A stretch of 64,000 nt of DNA from Paraoerskovia marina DSM 21750 (GCF_000701465.1 NZ_JNIY01000005.1:124001-188000); one strand, 5' to 3'. Shown: positions 35,792-44,507, counted from the first letter of the stretch. Numbers and translations are program-made. Notes: generated from the letters alone by a model not told the origin.

Positions 35792-37204
35792 ATGAGCCGC
35801 GACGGACTGGACCACGCCCGCACCAAGATGTCCGACGCCGGGGTGCACCCCACGGCGATCGACGTCTTCAGCCGCTTCTACGACCTGCTCGAGGCCGGTC
35901 AGACGGGGACGATCCCCGAGAGCACGGTGAGTCCGCTCACCGACGTGCCGAGGCACGCGGACCTCGACGTCGACCCGGAGGTCGCTCGCGACGCGTTGGC
36001 CTCGACCGCGATCATCAAGCTCAACGGCGGGCTGGGCACGTCGATGGGGATGGACCGGGCCAAGTCGTTGCTGACAGTCCGAGAGGACGGTCCGGACGGT
36101 CGGTCCCTCAGCTTCCTCGACGTGATCGTCGGTCAGGTCCGTGCGGCCCGTCGGGCGACGGGTGCGCCGCTGCCGCTTGTGGTGATGAACTCGTTCTCGA
36201 CCCAGGACGACACCCTCGAGGCGCTCGGGCGGTTCCCCGACCTGCGGGTGGACGGGCTCCCTCTCGACTTCCTCCAGAACCGTGAGCCGAAGCTCACCGC
36301 GGACGGTCTCGAGCCGGTCGAGTGGCCCTCGAACCCTGCGCTGGAGTGGTGCCCGCCCGGCCACGGCGACCTCTACACGGCCATGCACGCCTCGGGCGTC
36401 CTACGTGCTCTCCTCGACGCGGGGTACCGGTACGCGAGCGTGTCGAACTCGGACAACCTCGGCGCCGCCCCGGACGCGACGATGGCCGGCTGGTTCGCGT
36501 CCTCGGGAGCGCCGTTCGCCGCCGAGGTCGCGCGGCGGACCCCAGCGGACCGCAAGGGCGGCCACCTCGTCGTCCGGACGGACGACGGGCGTCTCGTCCT
36601 GCGCGAGTCCGCGCAGACGCCGTCCGAGGACGCTGACGCCGCCGGAGACATCGAGAAGCACCGGTACTTCAACACGAACAACCTGTGGCTCGACCTCGAG
36701 GCGCTCTCGACGGAGCTCAACCGGACCGGGGGTGTGCTCGAGCTCCCGCTGATCCGCAACGACAAGACGGTCGACCCGAGCGACCCGTCGTCCACCAAGG
36801 TCGTGCAGATCGAGTCGGCGATGGGAGCCGCCGTCGAGGTGTTCGACGGCGCCGTGGCGATCGAGATCGACCGCTCGCGGTTCCTCCCTGTCAAGACCAC
36901 GAGCGACCTGCTCCTGCTCCGGTCCGACGTGTACGCGCTCGACGAGGACTACCGGCTCGTCGCACAGGTCGACGCGCCGTTGATCACGCTCTCGTCGGCG
37001 TACAAGCTCGTGCACGACTTTGACGAGCGATTCCCGGACGGCGCACCGTCGTTGCGCGAGGCCCGGGCGCTGACGGTGGACGGGGACTGGGCGTTCGGCG
37101 CCGGTGTCCGCGTCCGGGGCGAGGCGATTCTCGGTGCTGAAGGTGGCGTCGTCCCTGATCGCTCCGTGGTCGGGCCCGACGGGCTCGCGTCCCGCGACGC
37201 CTAG
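35792..37204 (+). CDS. UTP--glucose-1-phosphate uridylyltransferase, eukaryotic-type fold
   Basis: Makes UDP-glucose. The 470-residue protein belongs to the UGP2-like family rather than the short GalU type common in bacteria. The nucleotide-binding loop is LNGGLGTSMGMDRAKS (about 75-90). WCPPGHGDLYTAMHASG and NSDNLGAAPD follow, then HRYFNTNNLWLDL and the catalytic-lysine region RFLPVKTTSDLLLLRSDVY. The C-terminus forms the short beta-helix cap (VRVRGEAILGAEGGVV). It ends 3 nt from the convergent yigZ-like gene with no hairpin between. Confidence 0.9.
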   Translation: MSRDGLDHARTKMSDAGVHPTAIDVFSRFYDLLEAGQTGTIPESTVSPLTDVPRHADLDVDPEVARDALASTAIIKLNGGLGTSMGMDRAKSLLTVREDGPDGRSLSFLDVIVGQVRAARRATGAPLPLVVMNSFSTQDDTLEALGRFPDLRVDGLPLDFLQNREPKLTADGLEPVEWPSNPALEWCPPGHGDLYTAMHASGVLRALLDAGYRYASVSNSDNLGAAPDATMAGWFASSGAPFAAEVARRTPADRKGGHLVVRTDDGRLVLRESAQTPSEDADAAGDIEKHRYFNTNNLWLDLEALSTELNRTGGVLELPLIRNDKTVDPSDPSSTKVVQIESAMGAAVEVFDGAVAIEIDRSRFLPVKTTSDLLLLRSDVYALDEDYRLVAQVDAPLITLSSAYKLVHDFDERFPDGAPSLREARALTVDGDWAFGAGVRVRGEAILGAEGGVVPDRSVVGPDGLASRDA

Positions 37205-37207
37205 GCG

Positions 37208-37864
37208 CTACGGGACGTCGACGACCCTCCGCTCGCCGCGGGACGCGAGGGTCGCGCCGCCCGTCGCTGCCGCAAGGTCGGCGTCGAGCAGGTCCAGCTC
37301 GGCGTCGGCGACGTCGAGCCGGAGCACGGCCTGTTCGGCGTAGTGCGGTGTCCCCATGACCGCGCCGTGCTGGGCGGCCCACGCGTGCAGCAGTGCGACG
37401 AGCCGACCGGCCTCCGCGTGCGGGACGGCGACGCTGACACGCGTCATGTATCGACGTTCCACCCGGTGCGCGGAGGCGACCGCCAGCGCCGCCGCTCCGG
37501 AATAGGCGCGGATCAGGCCCCCTGATCCGAGGAGCGTCCCGCCGAAGTACCGGGTCACGACCACGACGGCGTCCGTCAGGTGCTGCTTGCGCAGGACGTC
37601 CAGCAGGGGAGCGCCGGCGGTGCCGGCCGGCTCGCCGTCGTCGGAGGAGCGCTGAACGTCCCCCGAGGGGCCGACGACGAGCGCGGTGCAGTGGTGGCGC
37701 GCGTCCCAGAAGGACCTACGTCGGTCGGCGATCACGGACGTCGCCTCGTCGACCGACGTCACGGGGGAGAGGTGGGCGAGGAAGCGCGACCTCTTCACCT
37801 CGGTCTCGGTCGAGACAGGAGCGGCGACGGTGGCGAGGAGGGTCTCGTTCGGCGGGGTCGGCAT
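37208..37864 (-). CDS. YigZ/IMPACT family protein
   Basis: A 218-residue UPF0029 protein. Its N-terminal part carries the family signature DVQRSSDDGEPAGTAGAPLLDVL followed by VVVTRYFGGTLLGSGGLIRAYS. A C-terminal DUF1949-like ferredoxin-fold part follows. IMPACT homologues in eukaryotes modulate Gcn2; the bacterial role is unclear. ATG 37864 is chosen over ATG 37870 because the TAGGCT hexamer ends 7 nt before the former and only 1 nt before the latter. Confidence 0.88.
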   Translation of the reverse strand: MPTPPNETLLATVAAPVSTETEVKRSRFLAHLSPVTSVDEATSVIADRRRSFWDARHHCTALVVGPSGDVQRSSDDGEPAGTAGAPLLDVLRKQHLTDAVVVVTRYFGGTLLGSGGLIRAYSGAAALAVASAHRVERRYMTRVSVAVPHAEAGRLVALLHAWAAQHGAVMGTPHYAEQAVLRLDVADAELDLLDADLAAATGGATLASRGERRVVDVP

Positions 37865-37871
37865 CGTCATG

Positions 37872-37922
37872 AGCCTAAGGCTTCTCTCTCATCGAGAAAA
37901 ATAGTGTGCCAAGCGGTACTAT
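37872..37922. promoter_or_regulatory. Divergent leaderless promoters of yigZ-like and recombinase-like genes
   Basis: TAGGCT (- strand, 37877-37872) ends 7 nt before ATG 37864. TACTAT (+ strand, 37917-37922) ends 6 nt before ATG 37929. The 39 bp between are AT-rich (including TCTCTCTCATCGAGAAAAA) and must contain both -35 regions. Confidence 0.55.
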
Positions 37923-37928
37923 CGCACC

Positions 37929-38594
37929 ATGTCACCGAACCCAAAGAACTCACCAAACAGCCCGGAGGAGGGGAGGTACCCCCGACCCACCGTCTCGACG
38001 GACGAGGCCGAGACGGTCTGGCGCGATCTCGCGTCGGCCGCGATGGACCCCGGGGTGAAGCCGGAGATCGTCAGGCTCGCCGTCATCGTCGCCCTGACCC
38101 GTGCGACGGGTGCCCGCTACTCGGACCTGTTGCGCTGTGGCGTCGACTCGTTCGACCTGGGGGAGGAGGGCGCCCGTGCGAGCGCGGGGACGGTCGAGGT
38201 CTTCCACGGCAAGCACCGCACACGAGTGGTCCATCCGCTGGACGCGAGCGAGGTGATCCTCCTGCGGCGCTGGTTCGACGTCCGTGCAGAGCTCTGTGCA
38301 GAGCTCGAGGGCTCGGCGCCGCGGGCGCTGCTGCTGACGGTGCACCACACGCACGACAACGGGACGACGGTGGTCAGCGGTCTGCCGATCACCAAGCAGG
38401 GTCTTGTGCTCTCGTGGCGTCGGCACGTCCATCGCACCAACGCCCGCTGGGCGGGCCGGCGTCCTCCGCTTCCGACGCGGTTCGAGCAGGTCCGGCGTGC
38501 GTGGACCGAGTCGGCCGAGCGTAGGTTGCACACCACGGACACGGACGACGACGGCCCCGGCATGTCGCCGGGGCCGTCGTCTCAGGAGCGTTGA
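37929..38594 (+). CDS. Degenerate tyrosine-recombinase-like protein
   Basis: A 221-residue protein covering only the catalytic-domain half of a tyrosine recombinase. R63 in TRATGARYSDLLRC matches the first catalytic arginine region, and K95 in VFHGKHRTRVVHPL matches the beta-hairpin lysine. Where H-x-x-R-H is expected the sequence reads FEQVRRAW, keeping one arginine (R189) but neither histidine, and no nucleophilic tyrosine follows. There is no N-terminal SAM-like domain. It is therefore probably a non-catalytic DNA-binding relic or adapted regulator, not a pseudogene with frameshifts. The last ~15 codons overlap a terminator hairpin. Confidence 0.65.
   Translation: MSPNPKNSPNSPEEGRYPRPTVSTDEAETVWRDLASAAMDPGVKPEIVRLAVIVALTRATGARYSDLLRCGVDSFDLGEEGARASAGTVEVFHGKHRTRVVHPLDASEVILLRRWFDVRAELCAELEGSAPRALLLTVHHTHDNGTTVVSGLPITKQGLVLSWRRHVHRTNARWAGRRPPLPTRFEQVRRAWTESAERRLHTTDTDDDGPGMSPGPSSQER
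38547..38581. terminator. Bidirectional terminator embedded in the 3' end of the recombinase-like gene
   Basis: Exact 15-bp arms (38547-38561 and 38567-38581, GACGACGGCCCCGGC and its complement) flank loop ATGTC. The hairpin is wholly coding (it specifies DDDGPGMSPGPSS) and ends 13 nt before the stop codon at 38592-38594. It also faces the end of the convergent dps gene. Confidence 0.85.
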
Positions 38595-38606
38595 GCGTGC
38601 GCGGTG

Positions 38607-39182
38607 TCAGGCGGTACCGCGGGCGTCCTTCTCGGCGAGCTTCGCCGACTCCGACTCGCCGTCGGCGTCGGTCGTGCTCAACGATCCGCCGGCGCTCTCG
38701 AGGTGGGCGCGGACGAACCAGTGGAAGAGCTCCAGCTCCTGGAGGTGCCCGATCAGGATGTCGTTCGTGACGTCGTCGAGCTCCTCCGTCGCGGTCGCCG
38801 CCGCGCGGTGGTCGGAGATGACGCCCTGGTAGACGGTGTCGAGCGCGCCCAGGTGCGCGATCGTCGACGCCCGCCCGAGGGAGTAGTCGTCCCACGTGCG
38901 GTTTGCCACGATCGCCCCGGGCGTGCCCTGAGGTGCCACACCCAGCGTCGCGATGCGCTCGGCGATCGTGTCGACCATCTCGCGCACGGCGTCGACCTGG
39001 GGGTCGATCATCTCGTGCACGGCGATGAAGTGCGGGCCCACGACGTTCCAGTGGATGTGCTTGAGCGTGAGCTGGAGGTCGTTGAGCGCGTCGAGTCGCT
39101 GCTGGAGAATCTCCGCGACCTTGGCGCCGGTCTCGACGGTGAGCGACGGGACCGTGTACTTGGGCAGGCGTGCTGCCGACAT
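38607..39182 (-). CDS. dps: Dps family ferritin-like DNA-protection protein
   Basis: Forms a dodecamer that oxidises and stores iron and protects DNA. The 191-residue protein has the inter-subunit ferroxidase ligands in LKHIHWNVVGPHFIAVHEMIDPQVDAVREMVDTIAERI and a C-terminal helix FHWFVRAHLESAG. A charged tail of about 25 residues (GESESAKLAEKDARGTA) could touch DNA or other subunits. ATG 39182 follows AGGAGG by 6 nt, one of the best Shine-Dalgarno sites in the window. Ends 12 nt from the convergent gene across the shared hairpin. Confidence 0.94.
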   Translation of the reverse strand: MSAARLPKYTVPSLTVETGAKVAEILQQRLDALNDLQLTLKHIHWNVVGPHFIAVHEMIDPQVDAVREMVDTIAERIATLGVAPQGTPGAIVANRTWDDYSLGRASTIAHLGALDTVYQGVISDHRAAATATEELDDVTNDILIGHLQELELFHWFVRAHLESAGGSLSTTDADGESESAKLAEKDARGTA

Positions 39183-39273
39183 GGATGCCTCCTTCGTCTT
39201 GGCGAGGAGCCGCTATGGCTCCTTCACCACCATGTTGGCCGATCCGGTGTGTGCTCGCAGCCCGGCGTCTGCT

Positions 39274-39792
39274 CTACCGCCACCATCGCGCCGGCGCGGC
39301 CAGCAGCACCGTGGCGAGAAGGAGGACAGCCCCGAGCGGAACGGCGATCTGGGCCGCGAGCGCCGTCGTGGCCCATGCGGCGAGGGTGCCGATGGTGAGT
39401 GTGGTGGCGAGGATGGTCGCGGCGGGTCGGATCTCGGTACGCAGGGCGCGGGTCTCGACGCGGGTCGTGGTGGTCGTGTGGCGGGCCCACCAGGTGGCGC
39501 GAACGGTGAGGTGGCCGAGGGGTGCGAGGGCGAGTGCGTACGGGGTGAATCCGTCGTCTCCGAGCAGGGGGAGTGCGACGAGCGCGAGGGTCATCCAGGG
39601 CAGGGGGAGTGTGGGCCGCCACAGAAGTGCTGCGCCGGCGACGGTGGCGGAGACGAGTGCGGTGGGCAGGTGTGTGGGTGCGAGTCCGACGAGGAGGGTG
39701 GCGGCGGTGAGCAGGGCTGCGCCGATTCGGAGGGTGCGGCCGCCGAGCGTGGGTGCGGTGGTGATCTGCGGTGTGTTCTCGGTGGTCGTCAT
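39274..39792 (-). CDS. Hypothetical membrane protein, last gene of MoxR/DUF58 operon
   Basis: A 172-residue protein with about five hydrophobic segments (for example LRIGAALLTAATLLVGLAP, ALVSATVAGAALLW, MTLALVALPLLG and two near the C-terminus). No family recognised. ATG 39792 overlaps the DUF58 gene stop by 4 nt, tying it to that operon. A longer frame to 40026 is an Arg/Pro-rich shadow of the DUF58 gene. Confidence 0.75.
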   Translation of the reverse strand: MTTTENTPQITTAPTLGGRTLRIGAALLTAATLLVGLAPTHLPTALVSATVAGAALLWRPTLPLPWMTLALVALPLLGDDGFTPYALALAPLGHLTVRATWWARHTTTTTRVETRALRTEIRPAATILATTLTIGTLAAWATTALAAQIAVPLGAVLLLATVLLAAPARWWR

Positions 39793-41075
39793 CGCGTTCT
39801 CCGGCGGCCGGCGGCCTGGAGCTGGGCAGTCGCGGGTGGCGGTGCGTCGTCGCGGTCGGGGGCCCAGGCGGTCACGGTGATGTCGTGCCGGGCGAGCGTG
39901 CGCAACCGGTTGGCGCGTTCGAGGCGGATGATGCGCCAGGCGGTGGCCAGGTGCGGGGGGAGGTGGTCGGTGCTGAGCCTCGGGAGGGTGTCGACGGCGA
40001 CGACCTGGTGGCCGGCGGCACGCCACGTGAGGGCGTGGGTGAGGGCTGTGTCGTCCATGAAGGTGGAGAAGAGGTAGACGTAGGCCCCGGTGGGCAGGTG
40101 CGGGGCTCGTCGTCGAGGTTCGGCCTCGCCGTGGGCGGTGGTGTGTGCGAGGGCGTGCAGGATCCGGCGTCGGTGGCGGCGTCCGCTGCCGGGTGGGACG
40201 GGGCGTCGGTAGCGGCTGAGTTCTTCGAGGCCGACGCGGTCGCCCCGGTCGAGCGCATGGGCGGCCACGGAGGCTGCGGCGTCGCGGGCGTGGTCGAGGG
40301 AGCCTAGTTCTCTCCGGGTGGGAGTCGGCATGCCCCAGTCGGCGGGGTCGGGGCCGAGGTCGTCGCGGGAGTCGACGAGGAGCAGGACGGTGGCCTCGGC
40401 GGTGGCGAGGGTCCGGCGCACGTAGAGGGTCTGCAGCGTGGGACTTCGTCTGGCGGTGGCGCGCCAGTCGATGCGGCGCAGGCGGTCCCCGGGGGTGAAG
40501 GGTGCGATGTCGCGCAGCTCGGTGCCGTCACCGCCGCGTCGTGCGGTGTGCGGTCCGACGAGGCCGCGCAGCGCGTGCGGGACGGGGATGCCACGCAGTG
40601 CGGTGGGTGCGGGCAGGACGAGGCTGGTTTCGCCGGTGGCGGTGCGCGGGTCGTCGGTGCGTCCACCGAGCGGTCCGAGCGCGAGGGCGGTGGCCCGGTA
40701 TGGCGGGTGCGGTCCCGTCCTGCTCGTGGGGGCGGTCAGGGTCAGGCGGCGCTCGTGGGGGACGTGCACGACGGCCTCGAGCGTGCCGTGGTGGGGTACG
40801 GCGACGCGGGCGACGACGACGTCGCTGCCCGGGGGTGTCGTCAGCTCGAGGACGGCCGTGACCCGACCGGGCGCGGCCGGTGCCTTGGTGAGGCGCACGG
40901 TACCGGGGGTTCGTGGCGTGGCTCCGAGGCCCCACAGCCCGGCGAGGAGGACGGGAAGGCCCAGGAGTGCGACGTCGGCAGCACCTCGCAGCAGACCGAG
41001 GCCCATCAGCACCACACCCGCGCTGACGGACAGGACCGTGTAGCGCGTGGCTGGCCAGACGCCCGGCTCGGTCAT
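39789..41075 (-). CDS. DUF58 domain-containing protein
   Basis: A 428-residue protein. Two N-terminal hydrophobic helices (about 10-50) are followed by a beta-rich region, then the DUF58 signature with RRGGDGTELRDIAPFTPGDRLRRIDWRATARR and a von Willebrand-A-like part (ATVLLLVDSRDDL, FSTFMDDTALTHAL). DUF58 proteins partner with MoxR ATPases in assembly or maturation of envelope or enzyme complexes. Overlaps of 4 nt with moxR upstream and the membrane gene downstream show an operon. Confidence 0.88.
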   Translation of the reverse strand: MTEPGVWPATRYTVLSVSAGVVLMGLGLLRGAADVALLGLPVLLAGLWGLGATPRTPGTVRLTKAPAAPGRVTAVLELTTPPGSDVVVARVAVPHHGTLEAVVHVPHERRLTLTAPTSRTGPHPPYRATALALGPLGGRTDDPRTATGETSLVLPAPTALRGIPVPHALRGLVGPHTARRGGDGTELRDIAPFTPGDRLRRIDWRATARRSPTLQTLYVRRTLATAEATVLLLVDSRDDLGPDPADWGMPTPTRRELGSLDHARDAAASVAAHALDRGDRVGLEELSRYRRPVPPGSGRRHRRRILHALAHTTAHGEAEPRRRAPHLPTGAYVYLFSTFMDDTALTHALTWRAAGHQVVAVDTLPRLSTDHLPPHLATAWRIIRLERANRLRTLARHDITVTAWAPDRDDAPPPATAQLQAAGRRRTR

Positions 41076-42079
41076 CGGCTCGGGACGGCGGCGGGTCCGG
41101 GGACCGTGGCGAGCACGGCGGCGACGACCGTGGCCGGGTCGGTGTCGGCGGCCCATGCTGCGGGCGTGAGGGTCAGCCGGTGCGCGAGCACCGGGACCGC
41201 GATCTTTTTCACGTCGTCCGGGAGCACGTGGTCACGCCCCGCGAGGACGGCGACGGCGCGGGCGAGCAGGACGAGGTTCTGCGACCCGCGGGGCGAGGCA
41301 CCGACCTCGACGGCGTGGTGGCTGCGTGTCGCCGCGGCCAGGTCGACGCAGTACCGCACGACGTCGGGGTCGACCGAGACGTCCTCGACACCACGCTGCA
41401 TCTCTCGGACCGTCCCGGCGTCGGTCACCTGCTCCACGCGTGTCGCCTCCGTGCGCCGGACGAGTCGACGGTGCACGATCTCCGCCTCGTCCTGCCTGTC
41501 GGGATACCCGACGGCCAGACGGACCATGAACCTGTCGAGCTGCGCCTCCGGCAGAGGATAGGTGCCCTCGTGCTCCACCGGGTTCGCCGTCGCGACGACG
41601 TGGAACGGCGTGGGCAGGGCGAACGTCCTCCCCTCGGCCGAGACCTGACCCTCCGCCATCGCCTCGAGCAGGGCCGACTGCGTCTTCGGTGCCGTGCGGT
41701 TGATCTCGTCCGCGAGGAAGAGCCCGGTGAACACAGGCCCCGGCCGGAACACGAACTCGGCCGTCGCCGGGTCCAGCACGTACGAGCCCGTGATGTCCGC
41801 GGGCAGCAGGTCAGGGGTGCACTGCATGCGCGCGAAGTCCAGGCCGAGCGCCTGCGCGATGCTGCGCGCCGCGACGGTCTTGCCGAGCCCGGGTACGTCC
41901 TCGAACAGCACGTGCCCACCCGCGAGGATCGACGCGAGCGCGATCTCGAGCGCGTCGAGGCTGCCCACCACGACGGTCCGCACCGCCCTCATCACGTCCT
42001 GGCCGAGCGCCGCGATCTCCTCGACGCCCAGGGGCGGCTGGTCCGTCGTTCGTGCAGTCCGCGGGTGCTCCGAGGTCAT
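41072..42079 (-). CDS. MoxR family AAA+ ATPase
   Basis: A 335-residue MoxR-type AAA+ protein. Walker A is in LFEDVPGLGKTVAARS, Walker B in GLFLADEINRTAPKTQSALLEAM, sensor 1 in HVVATANPVEHEGTYPLPEAQLDRFM and the sensor 2 arginine in VGASPRGSQNLVLLARA. ATG 42079 is used; the frame is open to 42931 but that part lies inside neighbouring genes. It should act as the chaperone-like ATPase of this DUF58/DUF4129 module. Confidence 0.93.
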   Translation of the reverse strand: MTSEHPRTARTTDQPPLGVEEIAALGQDVMRAVRTVVVGSLDALEIALASILAGGHVLFEDVPGLGKTVAARSIAQALGLDFARMQCTPDLLPADITGSYVLDPATAEFVFRPGPVFTGLFLADEINRTAPKTQSALLEAMAEGQVSAEGRTFALPTPFHVVATANPVEHEGTYPLPEAQLDRFMVRLAVGYPDRQDEAEIVHRRLVRRTEATRVEQVTDAGTVREMQRGVEDVSVDPDVVRYCVDLAAATRSHHAVEVGASPRGSQNLVLLARAVAVLAGRDHVLPDDVKKIAVPVLAHRLTLTPAAWAADTDPATVVAAVLATVPGPAAVPSR

Positions 42080-42606
42080 CGTGTGGGCCTTTCGGTCGTC
42101 GGGGTGTCGGCCGGTGCCACCGTCGGCACCGGTCCCAGCGTGTCCAGAACATCCAGCCACCGCCGCAGCTCGGCCGCCGTGACGGGCGCGGTCGAAGAGC
42201 CCGCGAGCGCCCTCTCGATGGCCGGGGTGGTGTTGCCGAGGAGTGCGGCGCGGGCGGGGCGGTCGGCGGGTGAGGTGGGGTCGATGCCGTGGTGGATCAG
42301 CGTGGCGCGGGTGAGCTCGAGGGTGCGGGCGACGGCTCGTTCGCCGACGGTTCGGTCGGTGCGGAGGGTCTCGCGGCCGAGCAGGTCCAGGTCGGCTCGT
42401 GCTCCTCCGGGCCGCGGGCTGGTCGGGTCGGTGGGGGTGGCCCGGGTTCCGTGGGGTGCGATGCGGGCGGCGGCGACGACGGTCAGGACGAGTGCGGCGG
42501 TCGTGATGGCGTCGGCGAGGTCGCCGAACGCCCAGGCGGCGAGTCCGAGCGCGGTGGCGACGACGAGGGGTGCTGTGACGCCGCGTCGGTCGTGGGCGGC
42601 GGTCAT
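42076..42606 (-). CDS. Hypothetical membrane protein of MoxR/DUF58 operon
   Basis: A 176-residue protein. Two hydrophobic segments near the N-terminus (APLVVATALGLAAWAFGDL and AITTAALVLTVVAAARIAP) are followed by a soluble helical domain (ERAVARTLELTRATLIHHG, then AAELRRWLDVLDTL). No family recognised. It overlaps moxR and the DUF4129 gene by 4 nt each. The slot is occupied by poorly conserved proteins in comparable clusters. Confidence 0.72.
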   Translation of the reverse strand: MTAAHDRRGVTAPLVVATALGLAAWAFGDLADAITTAALVLTVVAAARIAPHGTRATPTDPTSPRPGGARADLDLLGRETLRTDRTVGERAVARTLELTRATLIHHGIDPTSPADRPARAALLGNTTPAIERALAGSSTAPVTAAELRRWLDVLDTLGPVPTVAPADTPTTERPTR

Positions 42607-43349
42607 GCCCGTCCCGGTTCGGTGTCGAGTCCTGCGGGGTCGGTGAGGGTCTCGGTGAGGCGGTCGAGGCACCGGCGTGCTGCCTGGAGGTCGTCCGGGG
42701 ACAGGTGGTGTTGGGCGAACCGTGCACGGTGGTACAGGGCGAGCAGCTCGCGGGCGGCGTCCGGGTCTGCCCCGGTGCGGGTGAGGACCGTGAGGACGTA
42801 CTCGCCGGGGGTGTGGGTCGGGTCGCGTTCGAGGCCGACGTCGGCGGTGGCGGCCTCGAGCGAGACCCAGGCCGCGACGACGGCGTCCGACGGGTCTCGG
42901 GTCCGGTCGTCGAGCGCGGCGTGGGCGTCACCGACGGCGTGCCGGACGGCGTCGGTGACGGTGCTCGCGTCCACGGTGCCTCCGGTGGAGGGCGTGTCGT
43001 ACGTCGTCGTGGGCGTGCGGCGTCGCAGGCTGTCGACGACGTCGCGGAGCCATCTGAGCACGTCGCGGCCGAAGAGCGCGACGAGCGCCCCGACGAGTGC
43101 GAGCACCGGGAGCAGTGCCGTCCACCGGGGCAGGTCGCCGAGGTTCCACGCGGTGCTCTCGCCGCGTGCTGGGGGTTTGTACTCGAGGATCGTGGGGTCG
43201 AGGGCGACCGGGTCGACCGGATCCTGGTCGCCGATGGTCACGTCCACCACCCAAGGCGTCGCGGTCGCCGCGACGAGCACGACCAGGCAGGCGACCACCG
43301 CGGCGGCGACGATCCGGACGCGGTGCCCCCCGCGGTGTGCCTCGCTCAC
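42603..43349 (-). CDS. DUF4129 domain-containing membrane protein
   Basis: A 248-residue protein with an N-terminal transmembrane helix (VRIVAAAVVACLVVLVAAT), an external segment of about 50 residues, a second helix (ALLPVLALVGALVALFG) and a C-terminal cytoplasmic DUF4129 domain (AAWVSLEAATADVGLERDPTHTPGEYVLTVL, LLALYHRARFAQHHL). DUF4129 is typically found in transglutaminase/MoxR/DUF58 clusters; the transglutaminase-like gene itself is absent here. GTG 43349 overlaps the DUF3866 stop by 4 nt. Confidence 0.82.
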   Translation of the reverse strand: MSEAHRGGHRVRIVAAAVVACLVVLVAATATPWVVDVTIGDQDPVDPVALDPTILEYKPPARGESTAWNLGDLPRWTALLPVLALVGALVALFGRDVLRWLRDVVDSLRRRTPTTTYDTPSTGGTVDASTVTDAVRHAVGDAHAALDDRTRDPSDAVVAAWVSLEAATADVGLERDPTHTPGEYVLTVLTRTGADPDAARELLALYHRARFAQHHLSPDDLQAARRCLDRLTETLTDPAGLDTEPGRA

Positions 43350-44500
43350 CGTCGGCAGGCTACCTGCTCGGCATGGATCCCGGCGGCCGCGGCCGCGACG
43401 AACGACGCCGGGTCCTCGTGCAGGCCGCGGCCCATCGTGGACAGCCGCACGGGACAGTCCGCGAGCGCCTCGAGCAGGGCGGGCTCCACGGGCACGTCCA
43501 CGAGCCGGTGTCGCCCGTGCGGGGCCGCGAGCGCCCGGGCCTGGTCGCGGACGCGGGCGTCGAGGTCGGCGTCCCACGCACCGGCGGGGGTCTGGGGCGT
43601 GCGCGCGGGGACGGGGACGTCGGCGGGGCTGATGGCCACGCGCCCGTACGTCGTCAACGAGTGGTGGGAGATCCCACGGTGGCGGTCCCGGGCGTCGGCG
43701 CCGGAGACCCGCAGGGAGGCCACGGGGTGCCCGCCGAGGACGCCGGCGGCGTTGAGGGCCTCGCCGGCCTGGACGCCGGAGAACCCCCAGCGGGTCCCGG
43801 TGCCGAGGTTTCCGGGGCCCTGGGCGAGGACGACGAGGTCGGCGTGCTCGACCAGGTGCGCGGTCAGCAGGCCGGTGTGGACGGTGACGGCCTCGTGGTC
43901 GCCGCCGTAGGCCTGCCCGACCGTGATGCAGGAGGTGAGCCAGTCGGCGTCGCGCAGGGCCGAGACGGTGCGGGAGAACGCGACGGGCAGTGCACCGCCG
44001 TCGGGCATGACGTAGACCACGCGGGGTGCGGGTCGGCCTGCGAGCGCCGCACCATGCCGCGCCCCGGCGACGACGGCGGGCACGGCCGAGTGCAGGTCGG
44101 CGACGACCACGGGCAGCGCGGCGAGGTCGTCGGCGTCGGCCAGGAGGGCGTGGTGGTCCGACTCCTGCTCGTCGGCCCCGAGCACGAGGGTCTGCAGCGG
44201 GGTGTAGCGCGCCTTGACGAGGTGACCGGGTCCGGGGGCGGGGTCGGGCGGCAGGGCGTCGGGGGAGGCGACGACGAGCGCGTAGCCTCCCGTGCCGAGC
44301 CCGCGGGCCAGCGCGGAGACGTTGAGCGTCACCCGGTCGCCGACCGCGGGGGTGCCGACGACGTCGGTGTACGCCAGCGCGCGGACGTGGTCGGGGAGTG
44401 CGGGGTCGTGCGCGGCGTCATGGAGGTCGACGCGCAGCTCCTGCGCCCCCGTCCAGGACTTTCCGTGCGACACGACCGTGCCGGAACGCCAGGTGATCAC
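43346..44500 (-). CDS. DUF3866 family protein
   Basis: A 384-residue protein of the actinobacterial DUF3866 family, unknown function. The N-terminus VITWRSGTVVSHGKSWTGAQELRVDL is the family's characteristic beta-rich start. A central Rossmann-like core contains PRVVYVMPDGGALPVAFS, CITVGQAYGGDHEAVTVHTGL and LVVLAQGPGNLGTGTRWGFSG. The C-terminus covers HRGISHHSLTTYGR. GTG 44500 is fixed by TACGCT 7 nt upstream. It is the first gene of the - strand block down to 39274 and is divergent from pafB. Confidence 0.85.
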   Translation of the reverse strand: MITWRSGTVVSHGKSWTGAQELRVDLHDAAHDPALPDHVRALAYTDVVGTPAVGDRVTLNVSALARGLGTGGYALVVASPDALPPDPAPGPGHLVKARYTPLQTLVLGADEQESDHHALLADADDLAALPVVVADLHSAVPAVVAGARHGAALAGRPAPRVVYVMPDGGALPVAFSRTVSALRDADWLTSCITVGQAYGGDHEAVTVHTGLLTAHLVEHADLVVLAQGPGNLGTGTRWGFSGVQAGEALNAAGVLGGHPVASLRVSGADARDRHRGISHHSLTTYGRVAISPADVPVPARTPQTPAGAWDADLDARVRDQARALAAPHGRHRLVDVPVEPALLEALADCPVRLSTMGRGLHEDPASFVAAAAAGIHAEQVACRR

Positions 44501-44507
44501 GCGCACG

